This document shows positions 1 through 11,500 of a stretch of DNA of 64,000 bases, one piece after another. The notes below the pieces were generated by a model. The model saw only the letters and a list, made by a program, of their open reading frames with translations. It had not been told where the DNA came from and made no database searches. The number at the start of each line of letters is the position of its first letter. Position 1 is the stretch's first letter. Source of the stretch: Streptomyces hygroscopicus (GTDB lineage Bacteria; Actinomycetota; Actinomycetes; Streptomycetales; Streptomycetaceae); assembly GCA_002021875.1 (NCBI GenBank), contig CP018627.1, positions 10,726,001 through 10,790,000 on the forward strand, given 5' to 3'. A program made the position numbers and the translations under genes.

Positions 1-885
1 TCCCGGTTTCGACCGGGTGGATGTCGTTCAGCCGGTGTTGTTCGCGGTGATGGTGTCGCTGGCGAAGCTGTGGCGTTCGGTGGGTGTGGAGCCGGATGCC
101 GTGATGGGTCACAGCCAGGGTGAGATCGCCGCGGCGTGTGTGGCGGGTGCGTTGTCGCTGGAGGATGCCGCGAAGGTGGTGGCGTTGCGGTCGCAGGCGA
201 TCGCGGTGGGTCTGGCGGGTCGTGGTGGCATGGTGTCGGTCGGGTTGCCGGTCGACCAGGTCAGGGACCGTATCGCCGCGTGGGACGGTGGAATCTCGGT
301 CGCTGCGGTCAACGGCCCCGGTTCCGTCGTGGTCTCCGGCGACCCGGGCGCGCTGGACGAGATGGTCGCCCAGCTGGAGGGCGAGGAGATCCGGGTTCGC
401 CGGGTCCCGGTGGACTACGCCTCGCACTCCGCGCACGTCGAGGCCATCCACGAGGAGCTGCTGAAGGTCCTCGCCGGCATCGAGCCCCGCGCGTCCGAGG
501 TGCCGTTCTACTCCACGGTGTCCGGCGAGCCGGTGGACACCACCGGTCTGGACGCGGAGTACTGGTACCGGAACCTGCGGCAGACCGTCGAGCTGGAGGC
601 CACCACTCGAAAGCTGTTGGACGACGGCCACTCCGTGTTCATCGAGGCGAGCCCGCACCCGGTGCTGACTCTGCCGGTGCAGCAGACCGTGGAGGCCGCC
701 GAGACCCAGGCCGTGGTCGTCGGCACGCTGCGGCGTGACGAGGGCGGCCCGGAGCGGTTCCTGACCTCCGCCGCCGAGGTGTTCGTCCGCGGCGTCACGG
801 TGGACTGGACCGCCCTGCTCGAGGGCCGCGGTGCCCACCGGGTGGAGCTGCCGACCTATGCCTTCCAGCGTCAGCGGTACTGGCT
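1..885 (+). repeat. Copy 1 of a duplicated methylmalonyl-AT segment
   Basis: This segment aligns without gaps to 10434-11318 in the next synthase gene. The first 90 or so bases are identical, and identity stays high through the YASHS motif and the post-AT linker. Both copies encode the same methylmalonyl-type AT. Neighbouring malonyl ATs are clearly different. The pattern suggests recent duplication or gene conversion between modules. Confidence 0.85.
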
Positions 886-3800
886 GGATGTGTCGGCCGA
901 GGAGCTGTCCGCCACCGTCGACGGTCTGGCCGTGGACGCGGTGGACGCCCGTTTCTGGGAGGCGGTGGAGCGCGAGGACCTGGAGGCGCTGGTCCGCACG
1001 CTGGAGGTGGACGACGAGGAGCAGCAGTCGTCGTTGACGGCGCTGCTTCCGGCGCTGTCGTCCTGGCGCCGTCAGCGGCGTGAGCAGAACACGGTGGACA
1101 GCTGGCGTTACCAGGTGGTCTGGAAGCCACAGGCGTCCGCCACCGCGGCGGCCCTCTCGGGCACCTGGCTCGTCGTCCTTCCCGCGTCGCACGCCGACGA
1201 TGTCCTGGTGACCGCCACGGTGAACGGGCTGGGGACGAGCGGGGCCGACGTCGTCCGAGTGGTGCTGGACGGATCCGGCAACGACCGCTGGACAGTGGCG
1301 GAGCGGCTGGGCGGGGCGCTCGACGAGGCCGGGGTGGAGCCCTCGGGCGTCGCGGGCGTGTTCTCGCTCCTCGGACTGGACGAGTCGGGGCACACGACGT
1401 TCGAGGTGGTGCCTGCCGGACTGGCGGCCATGGTGGGCCTGGTCCAGGGACTGGGTGACGCGGGTGTGGTGGCTCCGCTGTGGTGCGGCACTCGGGGTGC
1501 GGTGTCGGTGGGGCGTTCCGACCGGCTGGTGAGCCCGGTGCAGTCGATGGTGTGGGGCCTGGGGCGGATCGTCGGGGCGGAGTATCCCCAGCGCTGGGGC
1601 GGTGCCGTCGATCTGCCCGAGACCATGGACGGCCGTGCGGTGGCCCGTCTGGCCGGAGTGCTGGCGGGCACGGAGGGCGAGGACCAGGTCGCGGTGCGCG
1701 GCTCCGGTGTGTTCGCCAAGCGCATGGTGCGGGTCTCGGCGGCTGAGGACGCCGGGGGCCGGGAGTCGTGGCAGAGCCGGGGCTCGGTGCTGGTGACCGG
1801 TGGTACGGGTGCGCTGGGTGGCCATGTGGCCCGCTGGCTGGCGCGTACCGGTGCTGAGCATCTGGTGCTGACGAGCCGTAGTGGTATGGAGGCCCAGGGC
1901 GCCGCCGAGTTGAAGGCGGAGCTGGAGGGGCTCGGTGCCCGGGTGACGGTGGCGGCGTGTGACGCCGCGGACCGTGCGGCGCTGGCCGCGGTGCTGGACG
2001 CGATTCCGCAGGAGTTCCCGCTGACGGCCGTGGTGCATACGGCTGGTGTGCTGGACGACGGTGTGGTGGACGCCCTGACGGTGCGTCGGGCGGCCGGGGT
2101 GTTGCGTCCGAAGGTGGACGCGGCGCGGAATCTGCATGAGCTGACCGCGGGGATGGATCTGTCGGCGTTCGTGCTGTTCTCCTCCGGGGCGGGCACGTTG
2201 GGCGGTCCGGGTCAGGGCAGCTACGCGGCGGGCAACGCCTATCTCGACGCGCTGGCGTTGCAGCGGCGCGCGGACGGCCTTCCGGCGACCTCCATCGCCT
2301 GGGGCGCCTGGGCCGGCGGCGGCCTCGGCTCCGGCGACGTCGGTGAGCGGATGGACCGTTCCGGCATGGTCGGAATGGTGCCCGAGCTGGCGATCTCCGG
2401 CATGCAGCAGGCGCTTGAACTGGACGAGACCTTCGTGGTCATCGCCGAGATCGACTGGGATCGCTTCCGGCCGGAGTTCGTCGGTTCACGTCCGAGCGCG
2501 CTGTTCCGTGAGCTGCCCGAGCTGAACCGCCCCGCTGCCGCCACTGGTGCGGACACCGGCGACGGCGACGACGCCATTTCCGCGCTGCGCCGGGAGATGG
2601 CGGAGCTGCCCCCTGCCGAGCAGCCCAAGCTGCTGCTGGAGCTGGTGCGCAACCAGGCCGCCGACGTCCTCGGCTACGACAGCGCGGACGCGGTGGAGGC
2701 CGACCGGGCGTTCCGGGACCTCGGCTTCGACTCGCTGACCGCCGTCGAGCTGCGCAACCGCCTCGGCGTGGTCACCGGCCTCCGACTGCCGGTCACCTGT
2801 GTCTTCGACTACCCGACCGCCACGGTGCTGGCCCGGTACCTGTACACCGAGATGTTCGGCGACCAGCCGGTCACCGCGGGTGCCACCACCGCCGCACCCC
2901 AGCGGCCGGAGGGGCTCGACAAGCCCATGGCCACCGATGAGCCGATCGCCATCATCGGCATGAGCTGCCGGTTCCCCGGCGGGGTGAGCAGCCCCGAGGA
3001 GCTGTGGGACCTGGTGATGGCGGGTGCGGACGTGATCTCGGGATTCCCCGAGGACCGTGGCTGGGACATCGACGGTCTCTACGACCCGGACCCCGAGAAG
3101 TCCGGTACGAGCTACGTCCGGGCGGGCGGCTTCCTCGACCAGGTGGGCCACTTCGACCCGGCGTTCTTCGGGATCTCGCCCCGTGAGGCGATGGCGATCG
3201 ACCCGCAGCAGCGGCTGCTGCTGGAGACCTCCTGGGAGGCGTTCGAGCGCGCCGGCATCGACCCCGTGGCGCTGCGCGGAAGCCAGACCGGAGTCTTCGT
3301 CGGCTCCAACTACCACGACTACGGTTCACGCATCCTGAGCGACACCGAAGGAGTGGAGGGGTATCTCGGACTCGGCAGCGCCCCCAGCGTCTCCTCCGGC
3401 CGTATCTCCTATACCTTCGGCTTCGAGGGGCCGGCCGTCACGGTGGACACCGCGTGTTCGTCGTCGCTCGTCGCCCTGCACCTGGCCTGCCAGTCGCTGC
3501 GGCAGGGCGAGGCCTCCGTGGCGCTGGCCGGCGGTGTGACGATCATGGCCACGCCGGGCACGTTCATCGAGTTCAGCGCCCAGCGCGTGCTGTCCTTCGA
3601 CGGACGGTGCAAGGCGTTCTCCGCCGACGCCGACGGCACCGGCTGGTCCGAGGGCGTGGGCATGCTGCTCGTGGAGCGGCTGTCGGACGCGCAGCGCAAC
3701 GGCCACAAGGTGCTGGCCGTCATCCGGGGTTCGTCGATCAACCAGGACGGCGCGTCCAACGGTCTGACGGCGCCCAACGGCCCGTCGCAGCAGCGGCTGA

Positions 3801-6800
3801 TCGAGCAGACGTTGGCCGGAGCCCGGCTGGTCTCCGCCGACGTGGACGTGGTCGAGGCCCATGGCACCGGCACTCCGCTCGGCGACCCGATCGAGGCGCA
3901 GGCGCTGCTGGCCACCTACGGCCAGGGCCGCCCCGAGGGCCAGCCGCTGCTGCTGGGAGCCATCAAGTCCAACATCGGTCATACGCAGGCCGCCGCCGGT
4001 GTCGCCGGGGTCATCAAGATGGTGATGGCCATGCGCGAGGGCATCCTTCCCAAGACGCTGCACGTGGACGAGGCGTCGCCGCATGTGGACTGGTCGGCGG
4101 GCGATCTGGAGCTGCTGACCGAGGCGATGCCCTGGCCGGAGCGGGACCACCCGCGCAGGGCGGCGGTGTCCGCCTTCGGCGTGAGCGGTACCAACGCGCA
4201 CACCATCATCGAGCAGGCGCCGACCGACGACGAGCCGCAGGCGCCGCGGGCCGCAGAGGCCCCGGGCTCCACCGCGTCCCCGGTGCCGTGGATCCTGTCC
4301 GGCCGGACCGACGCCGCCCTCCGGGGCCAGGCCGAGCGGCTGCGGGGCCAACTCGCCACCGCCACCGAAGAGTCCATGCCCGCTGTGGACGTCGGCTATT
4401 CCTTGGCGACGGCCCGATCTCTCTTCGACCACCGGGCCGCCGTGGTCGGCGAGGACCGCGCGGACCTGCTGCGTGGCCTCGAGGCCCTCGCGAAGGGCGA
4501 GACCGCACCCGGCGTCGTACGCGGCGTGGCGGGAGCGGCCGGCAAGACGGCGTTCCTGTTCTCGGGCCAGGGTGCGCAGCGCCTGGGCATGGGGCGGGAG
4601 CTGTACGACGCCTTCCCGGCGTTCGCCGACGCGTGGGACGAGGTGTGCGCCCACCTGGACGGTCTGCTGGACCGTCCGCTGCGGGATGTGGTGTTCGCGG
4701 CGGAGGGCAGCGCGGACGCCGAGTCGCTGGATCAGACGGCGTTCACCCAGCCCGCGCTGTTCGCGGTCGAGGTGGCGCTGTTCCGGCTGCTGTCGGCGTG
4801 GGGTGTGGCGCCGGATGTGGTGATCGGCCACTCCATCGGTGAGATCGCCGCCGCCCATGTGGCCGGGGTGTTCTCGTTGGAGGACGCCTGCACGTTGGTC
4901 GCGGCGCGTGGGCGGCTGATGCAGGCGCTGCCCGAGGGCGGCGCCATGGTGGCGGTGCAGGCGTCCGAGGACGAGATCGCTCCGTCGCTGGCCGGTCGTG
5001 AGGCCGAGGTGAGCATCGCCGCCATCAACGGCCCCACCTCCGTGGTCATCGCGGGCGACGAGGCACCGGCGCTGGAGATCGCCGCCGAGTGGGAGCGGCA
5101 GGGCCGTAAGATCCGCCGACTGAAGGTCAGCCACGCCTTCCACTCGCCCCGGATGGACGCGATGCTGGGCGACTTCCGCAAGGTCGTCGAGGAGCTGTCG
5201 TTCCAGGCACCGTCCATCGCCCTGGTCTCGAATGTGACGGGCGAGGCGGCGAACGCCGACGAGGTGTGCTCCGCGGAGTACTGGGTCCGGCATGTCCGGG
5301 AGGCGGTGCGGTTCGCGGACGGCGTACGGGCGCTCGAAGCGCAGGGCGTGTCCAGGTTCGTCGAGGTCGGCCCCGATGGTGTGCTCACCGCGATGGCGCG
5401 GGACTGCGTGGCGGACCGGCCCGAGGGGACCACCGAGCCGGTCCTGGTGCCGGTGCTGCGCAAGGACCGACCCGAGACACTGGCGCTGACCACCGCGCTG
5501 GCCGAACTCCACGTGCACGGCGTCGGAGTGGACTGGGCGCAGACCTTCGCCGGACGTGACGCCCGGAAGGTCGAGCTGCCCACCTACGCCTTCCAGCGCG
5601 AGCGCTACTGGCTGGAGGCCCTGTCGACGTTCGCCAGCGATGTCACCGCGGTGGGGCTCGTCCCGCCGACGCATCCGCTGCTGGGGGCCGCCGTCGAACT
5701 GCCCGACGCGGACGGCTTCCTGTTCACCGGCCGTCTTTCGCCGCAGACGCACCCGTGGCTGGTCGACCACATGGTCCAGGACACGATCCTGCTGCCCGGC
5801 ACCGCCTTCCTCGAACTGGCCCTGTACGCCGCCGACCAGGTGGGATGCGACCGAGTCGAGGAGCTGACCCTCACGGCGCCGCTGCCGCTGCCCGAGCGGG
5901 GCGCGGTGCACCTCCAACTGGCGGTGGGCGGACCGGACGAGAACGGCGCGCGCACGCTGAACGTGTACTCCCGGCTGGAAGACTCCACCATGGAGCAGCC
6001 GTGGGTCCAGCACGCCTCCGGCCTGCTCGCCCAAAGCGGCGCGCCGGACGAGACCGGGCAGGCCGACCTCGCCGTATGGCCCCCGGAGGGCGCGGCGCGG
6101 ATCGACATCGAGGACGTCTACGACCGGATGGCGGCGGGTGGCTTCGCCTACGGCCCGGTCTTCCAGGGGCTGCGGTCGGTGTGGATCCGTGGTGACGAGG
6201 TCTTCGCCGAGGTGCGCCTGCCGGAGGAGAACGCCTCGGACGCCGGGAAGTTCGGATTGCACCCCGCCCTGCTGGACGCGGCGATTCAGGCCGTCATGTT
6301 CGTACCCCAGGAGGAGGCGGGCCTCGCCAGGCTTCCGTTCTCCTGGACCGGCGTGTCGCTGCGGGCCACGGGCGCCTCGGAACTGAGGGTGCGCCTCAGC
6401 TCGCGGGGGCCCGACTCGATCGGCCTCGCGGTGGCCGACACCAGCGGCCGCGCCGTGGCCACCGCCGACTCCCTGGTGCTGCGGCTGGTCGCGGAGGGGC
6501 AGATCCAGTCGGCCGGCTCCCCGGCGGCCGGGCATGACTCGCTCTTCCGGCTGGACTGGACCCCCGTCCCCGTCGGTGCGCCGGCCCCCGCCTCCGAAGG
6601 CACCTGGGCCGTGCTGGGCACCGACGACCTGGGGGTGCTCTCCAGCTTCGCGGCCCAGGGTGCCGACGTGGCGTCGTACGCGGATCTGGCCGCGCTGCGC
6701 GAGGCGATCGACTCCGGGGCCACGGCGCCGGACGTCGTCATGGTGGCGGGCGCCGCGGAGGCGGTCGGCATCGACGACGGCGGGGACCTGGCGGGACGGG

Positions 6801-8503
6801 TGCGCGGCACCACGTACCGCGCGCTGGAACTGGTGCGGACCTGGGTCACCGACGACCGGTTCGACAACTCCTACCTGGTGTACGTGACCCGCGGCGCGAT
6901 GGGCGCCCGCTCCTCCGACGAGGTGCGCACCCCGGCCGAGGCCGCCGTATGGGGCCTGCTGCGCTCCGCGCAGACCGAGCACCCGGGCAAGTTCCTCCTG
7001 GTGGACCTGGACCCGGAGGAGCAGGGAGAGGTGTCCTCGGTGCTCCGGACGGCCCTGACCGCCGAGGAGCCGCAGGTAGCCGTGCGCGACGGACGCGTGC
7101 TCGCGGCGCGTCTCGCCCGGGTGGCCCCGGCCGAGGACCGGCCCGAGCCGGAGACCACGCCGTTCGACGGCCGTGGCACGGTGCTGATCACGGGTGGCAC
7201 CGGTGGTCTGGGCGCGCTGCTGGCCCGTCATCTGGTGGTGGAGCACAAGGTTGAGCGTCTGGTGCTGACGAGTCGTCGTGGCGTGGAGGCGCCGGGCGCG
7301 GCGGAGTTGGTGGCGGAGCTGGCCGGGCTCGGTGCGCAGGCGCGGGCTGTGGCCTGTGATGTGGCCGATCGGGCGTCGGTGGAGAGTCTGCTGGCGGGGA
7401 TCGGGTCGGAGCGTCCGCTGTCCGCGGTGGTGCATGCGGCGGGTGTGCTGGACGACGGTGTGGTGGAGTCGCTGACGCCGGAGCGGGTGGACAAGGTGTT
7501 GCGTCCGAAGGTGGACGCGGCGCTGCATCTGCACGAGCTGACCCGCGGCCTCGACCTCTCCGCCTTCGTGGTGTTCTCCTCGGCCTCCTCCAACTTCGGT
7601 GGCGGCGGCCAGGCCAACTACGCCGCGGCGAACGCCTTCCTGGACGCCCTGGCGCATCAGCGCCGCGCGCTCGGCCTGCCCGCGGTCTCCCTGGCCTGGG
7701 GCATGTGGGAGCAGCGCAGCGAGATGACCGGGGACCTCGGCGAGGCGGACCTCCAGCGCATCGCGCGGGCCGGGCTGAACGCGCTCAGCTCGGAAGAGGG
7801 CCTCGCGCTGTTCGACGACGCGCTGGGGACCGACGAGACCGTGCTCGTGCCGACCCATGTGGACCTCGCCGCCCTGCGCGTCCAGGCCCGCACCGGTGAG
7901 GTGCCCGCTCTGCTGCGCGGTCTGGTGCGTGTTCCCCGGCGCCGGGTCACGGCGGCGGAGACCGCGCGGACCGGCACCGGATCGCTGCGGGACCGCCTGG
8001 CCGGTCTCTCCGCGGCCGATCAGTACCGGGCTCTGCTGGACCTGGTGCGGGTGCAGGTGGCGACGGTCCTCGGCCATGGCTCGCCGGAAACGGTGGAGCC
8101 GGACATGGCCTTCAAGGACATGGGCTTCGACTCCCTGACCACGGTGGAACTGCGCAACCGGCTCAACGCGGAGACGGGTCTTCGACTGTCGGCCGTGCTG
8201 GTCTTCGACTACCCGACCCCCACGGCGCTGGTGGACCACCTGCGGGAGGAGCTCCTGCCGGACGGCGGCACGGGGGAGCCCGTGGTCTTCGCCGAGCTCG
8301 ACAAGTTGGAGCCGCTGCTCTCCAACGTGATGGACGACAGCGAGACCCGCACGAAGGTGGCCGGGCGGCTGAAGGAGCTCCTGGAGAAGCTGGGCGAGGC
8401 TTCCGACGACGCCAACTCCACTGTCGAGATGGCCGAACGGATCGGGTCGTCCTCCAACGACGAGCTGTTCGACTTCATCGACAACGAGCTCGGGCTGTCC
8501 TGA
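2..8503 (+). CDS. Modular type I polyketide synthase, 5' end outside window: AT(mm)-KR-ACP / KS-AT(m)-DH-KR-ACP
   Basis: The reading frame is open at the left edge and enters inside an acyltransferase. Domains by nucleotide position: AT to about 880 (GHSQG serine codon 113; YASHS at 416, the methylmalonyl signature); KR about 1100-2500 (intact [12 protein letters not shown] motif so B-type, catalytic Tyr codon 2222); ACP about 2630-2860 (GFDSL, Ser codon 2732); KS 2939-4215 (Cys codon 3455, then EAHGTGT and NIGH); AT 4550-5600 (GHSIG Ser 4832; HAFHS at 5132, malonyl signature); DH 5650-6510 (His 5768, Asp 6275); KR 6530-7960 (LDD, B-type, Tyr in NYAAAN); ACP 8020-8250 (Ser 8132). The last 70 residues are an acidic helical docking region. 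The first module should add a 2-methyl-3-hydroxy unit and the second an alkene. The next gene, 53 bp downstream, has a matching N-terminal docking helix. Confidence 0.97.
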   Translation, partial: PGFDRVDVVQPVLFAVMVSLAKLWRSVGVEPDAVMGHSQGEIAAACVAGALSLEDAAKVVALRSQAIAVGLAGRGGMVSVGLPVDQVRDRIAAWDGGISVAAVNGPGSVVVSGDPGALDEMVAQLEGEEIRVRRVPVDYASHSAHVEAIHEELLKVLAGIEPRASEVPFYSTVSGEPVDTTGLDAEYWYRNLRQTVELEATTRKLLDDGHSVFIEASPHPVLTLPVQQTVEAAETQAVVVGTLRRDEGGPERFLTSAAEVFVRGVTVDWTALLEGRGAHRVELPTYAFQRQRYWLDVSAEELSATVDGLAVDAVDARFWEAVEREDLEALVRTLEVDDEEQQSSLTALLPALSSWRRQRREQNTVDSWRYQVVWKPQASATAAALSGTWLVVLPASHADDVLVTATVNGLGTSGADVVRVVLDGSGNDRWTVAERLGGALDEAGVEPSGVAGVFSLLGLDESGHTTFEVVPAGLAAMVGLVQGLGDAGVVAPLWCGTRGAVSVGRSDRLVSPVQSMVWGLGRIVGAEYPQRWGGAVDLPETMDGRAVARLAGVLAGTEGEDQVAVRGSGVFAKRMVRVSAAEDAGGRESWQSRGSVLVTGGTGALGGHVARWLARTGAEHLVLTSRSGMEAQGAAELKAELEGLGARVTVAACDAADRAALAAVLDAIPQEFPLTAVVHTAGVLDDGVVDALTVRRAAGVLRPKVDAARNLHELTAGMDLSAFVLFSSGAGTLGGPGQGSYAAGNAYLDALALQRRADGLPATSIAWGAWAGGGLGSGDVGERMDRSGMVGMVPELAISGMQQALELDETFVVIAEIDWDRFRPEFVGSRPSALFRELPELNRPAAATGADTGDGDDAISALRREMAELPPAEQPKLLLELVRNQAADVLGYDSADAVEADRAFRDLGFDSLTAVELRNRLGVVTGLRLPVTCVFDYPTATVLARYLYTEMFGDQPVTAGATTAAPQRPEGLDKPMATDEPIAIIGMSCRFPGGVSSPEELWDLVMAGADVISGFPEDRGWDIDGLYDPDPEKSGTSYVRAGGFLDQVGHFDPAFFGISPREAMAIDPQQRLLLETSWEAFERAGIDPVALRGSQTGVFVGSNYHDYGSRILSDTEGVEGYLGLGSAPSVSSGRISYTFGFEGPAVTVDTACSSSLVALHLACQSLRQGEASVALAGGVTIMATPGTFIEFSAQRVLSFDGRCKAFSADADGTGWSEGVGMLLVERLSDAQRNGHKVLAVIRGSSINQDGASNGLTAPNGPSQQRLIEQTLAGARLVSADVDVVEAHGTGTPLGDPIEAQALLATYGQGRPEGQPLLLGAIKSNIGHTQAAAGVAGVIKMVMAMREGILPKTLHVDEASPHVDWSAGDLELLTEAMPWPERDHPRRAAVSAFGVSGTNAHTIIEQAPTDDEPQAPRAAEAPGSTASPVPWILSGRTDAALRGQAERLRGQLATATEESMPAVDVGYSLATARSLFDHRAAVVGEDRADLLRGLEALAKGETAPGVVRGVAGAAGKTAFLFSGQGAQRLGMGRELYDAFPAFADAWDEVCAHLDGLLDRPLRDVVFAAEGSADAESLDQTAFTQPALFAVEVALFRLLSAWGVAPDVVIGHSIGEIAAAHVAGVFSLEDACTLVAARGRLMQALPEGGAMVAVQASEDEIAPSLAGREAEVSIAAINGPTSVVIAGDEAPALEIAAEWERQGRKIRRLKVSHAFHSPRMDAMLGDFRKVVEELSFQAPSIALVSNVTGEAANADEVCSAEYWVRHVREAVRFADGVRALEAQGVSRFVEVGPDGVLTAMARDCVADRPEGTTEPVLVPVLRKDRPETLALTTALAELHVHGVGVDWAQTFAGRDARKVELPTYAFQRERYWLEALSTFASDVTAVGLVPPTHPLLGAAVELPDADGFLFTGRLSPQTHPWLVDHMVQDTILLPGTAFLELALYAADQVGCDRVEELTLTAPLPLPERGAVHLQLAVGGPDENGARTLNVYSRLEDSTMEQPWVQHASGLLAQSGAPDETGQADLAVWPPEGAARIDIEDVYDRMAAGGFAYGPVFQGLRSVWIRGDEVFAEVRLPEENASDAGKFGLHPALLDAAIQAVMFVPQEEAGLARLPFSWTGVSLRATGASELRVRLSSRGPDSIGLAVADTSGRAVATADSLVLRLVAEGQIQSAGSPAAGHDSLFRLDWTPVPVGAPAPASEGTWAVLGTDDLGVLSSFAAQGADVASYADLAALREAIDSGATAPDVVMVAGAAEAVGIDDGGDLAGRVRGTTYRALELVRTWVTDDRFDNSYLVYVTRGAMGARSSDEVRTPAEAAVWGLLRSAQTEHPGKFLLVDLDPEEQGEVSSVLRTALTAEEPQVAVRDGRVLAARLARVAPAEDRPEPETTPFDGRGTVLITGGTGGLGALLARHLVVEHKVERLVLTSRRGVEAPGAAELVAELAGLGAQARAVACDVADRASVESLLAGIGSERPLSAVVHAAGVLDDGVVESLTPERVDKVLRPKVDAALHLHELTRGLDLSAFVVFSSASSNFGGGGQANYAAANAFLDALAHQRRALGLPAVSLAWGMWEQRSEMTGDLGEADLQRIARAGLNALSSEEGLALFDDALGTDETVLVPTHVDLAALRVQARTGEVPALLRGLVRVPRRRVTAAETARTGTGSLRDRLAGLSAADQYRALLDLVRVQVATVLGHGSPETVEPDMAFKDMGFDSLTTVELRNRLNAETGLRLSAVLVFDYPTPTALVDHLREELLPDGGTGEPVVFAELDKLEPLLSNVMDDSETRTKVAGRLKELLEKLGEASDDANSTVEMAERIGSSSNDELFDFIDNELGLS

Positions 8504-8556
8504 ACCGTTGTCCAGCGCCCTCTGACCCTGACTGTAGAGAAAGTGACGGCAAAACA

Positions 8557-11500
8557 GTGAGCGAGACGAAGCTCCGCGACTATCTCAACAAGGTGACGAC
8601 TGATCTGCACCGCACTCGTCTGCGCCTTCGGGAGGTGGAGGAGAAGAACCGGGAGCCGATCGCGATCGTCGCGATGAGCTGCCGCTTCCCCGGCGGGGTC
8701 AGCTCTCCGGAGGAGCTCTGGCGCATGGTCGCCGAGGGCGCCGACGGGCTCTCACCGTTCCCGAAGGACCGCGGCTGGCTCGAGGAGGTGTACGACCCGG
8801 ACCCCGACAGCCAGGGCACGAGCTATGTGAACGAGGGCGGATTCCTGCACGACGCCGCCCTGTTCGACCCCGTGTTCTTCGGGATCTCCCCGCGTGAGGC
8901 GCTGGCGATGGACCCGCAGCAGCGGCTGCTGCTGGAGGCGTCCTGGGAGGTCCTGGAGCGGGCGGGCATCGACCCGCTGTCCGTCAAGGGCACCACCGGC
9001 GGCGTGTTCATGGGCGCCGCCTTCCAGGGGTACGGTGCGGCCGGCCCGATCGAGGCCGAAGAGGTCGAAGGCCATCTGATGACGGGGCAGACACCCGCCG
9101 TCACCTCCGGCCGGATCTCCTATGTCCTCGGCATCGAAGGCCCTGCGGTGACCGTGGACACGGCGTGCTCGTCGTCCCTGGTGACGCTGCACCTGGCCGC
9201 GCAGGCGCTGCGCCAGGGCGAGTGCGACTTCGCCCTGGCCGGTGGCATCACCGTGATGGCCGGCCCCGGAACCTTCACCGAGTTCAGCCGTCAGCGGGGT
9301 CTCGCCTCCGACGGCCGCTGCAAGCCCTTCGCGGCGGCCGCGGACGGCACCAACTGGTCCGAGGGCGTCGGCGTACTGCTCGTGGAGCGACTGTCCGACG
9401 CCCGCCGCCACGGCCACCCCGTGCTGGCGGTGGTGCGCGGCTCCGCGGTGAACCAGGACGGTGCCAGCAACGGCCTCACGGCCCCCAACGGCCCGTCACA
9501 GCGCAGGGTGATCCGTCAGGCGCTCGACAACGCCGGACTCACCCCGGACGACGTCGACGTGGTGGAGGCGCACGGCACGGGCACCTCCCTGGGCGACCCG
9601 ATCGAGGCGCAGGCGCTGATCGCCTCCTACGGCCAGGACCGGCCGGAGGACCGACCGCTGTGGCTCGGATCCATCAAGTCCAACATCGGTCACGCACAGG
9701 CGGCGGCGGGTGTCGCGGGGATCATCAAGATGGTGATGGCCATGCGGCACGGCGTTCTGCCGAAGACGCTGCATGTGGACGAGCCGACCCCGCATGTCGA
9801 CTGGTCGGCGGGGGCCGTGGAGCTGCTGACCGAGGCCCAGCCCTGGCCGGAGACGGGCCGGCCCCGCCGGGCGGGGATCTCCTCCTTCGCCATCAGCGGC
9901 ACCAACGCGCACACCATCATCGAGCAGGCCCCCGAAGCGGAGGAGCCGGAGCCGGCCGGTGCCGAGGCCGAGGCTCCCCGCCCGGTCGCCTCCTCCGTCG
10001 TGCCATGGCTGGTCTCGGGCAAGGGCGAGACCGCGATGCGGGCGCAGGCCGAACGGCTGTACGCCCGTCTGACGGCCGAGGGCGACGATCTCACGACGGC
10101 GTCCGTAGCGGACATCGGCTACTCCCTGGCGGCGTCCCGATCGGCGTTCGAGCACCGCGCGGCGGTGATCGGCGAGGACCGCGAGAGCCTGCTGCGCGGC
10201 CTGCGGGCCGTGGCCGAGGGCGAGGTGGCCCAGGGCGTGGTCAGGGGGCAGGCGGCGAAGGGGCGCAGGACCGCCTTCGTGTTCCCCGGTCAGGGTGCGC
10301 AGTGGGCCGGTATGGGGGTGGAGCTGCTGGAATCCTCTCCGGTGTTCGCGGAGGCGATCGGCGAGTGTGAGTCGGCCCTGTCGGCTCATGTGGACTGGTC
10401 GTTGACGGATGTGCTGCGTGGTGCCGAGGGCGCTCCCGGTTTCGACCGGGTGGATGTCGTTCAGCCGGTGTTGTTCGCGGTGATGGTGTCGCTGGCGAAG
10501 CTGTGGCGTTCGGTGGGTGTGGAACCGGACGCCGTGATGGGTCACAGCCAGGGCGAGATCGCGGCGGCCTGTGTCGCGGGTGCGCTGTCGCTTGAGGATG
10601 CCGCGAAGGTGGTGACCCTGCGGTCGCAGGCGATCGCCGCCGGTCTGGCGGGTCGTGGCGGCATGGTGTCGGTCGGGCTGCCGGTCGACCAGGTCAAGGA
10701 GCGGATCGCCGCCTGGGACGGCGCGATCTCGGTCGCGGCGGTCAACGGCCCCGGTTCCATCGTGGTCTCCGGCGATGCCAAGGCGCTGGATGAGATGGTC
10801 GCGAAGCTGGAGGGCGAGGAGGTGCGGGTCCGTCGGGTTCCGGTGGACTACGCCTCGCACTCCGCGCATGTGGAGGAGATCCGCGAGGAACTGCTGAAGG
10901 TTCTGGCGGACATCGCGCCCCGTTCGTCGGAGGTGCCGTTCTACTCGACGGTCTCCGGTGAGCTGGTGGACACGGCTGCTCTTGACGCGGAGTACTGGTA
11001 CCGGAACCTGCGGCAGACCGTTGAACTGGAGAGCACGACGCGCACGTTGCTGGACGACGGTTTCACGGTCTTCGCCGAGGTGAGCCCGCATCCGGTGCTG
11101 GCCCTGCCGGTGCAGCAGACGGTGGAGGCCGCTGAGGCGCGGGCAGTGGTCGTGGGCACCCTGCGGCGGGATGAGGGCGGACCCGAGCGGTTCCTGACCT
11201 CGGCCGCCGAGCTGTACACCAGTGGCGTCGGTGTCGACTGGCGGAAGGTGTTCGAGGGCCCAGGTGCCCGCCGGGTCGATCTGCCGACCTACGCCTTTCA
11301 GCGTCAGCGCTATTGGCTGGACTCGATGGCGGCCGTCGGCGACGTGGGATCGGTGGGCCTCAGGGCGGTGGCCCACCCCCTGCTGAGCGCCGCGGTCTCG
11401 CTGGCGGGCGGCGGCGGAGTGCTGCTCAGCGGGCGGCTGTCGACAGCCACGAACCCCTGGCTCGCCGAACACACGGTGCAGGGCGTGGCGTTGGTTCCCG

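Noticed and set aside
3326..8239. Very long open frame on the minus strand, with similar ones at 9496-12678 and 16505-22903
   Set aside because: These lie antisense to PKS genes with strong domain content; their composition (Arg/Gly/His-rich, no motifs) is what high GC3 coding produces on the opposite strand.
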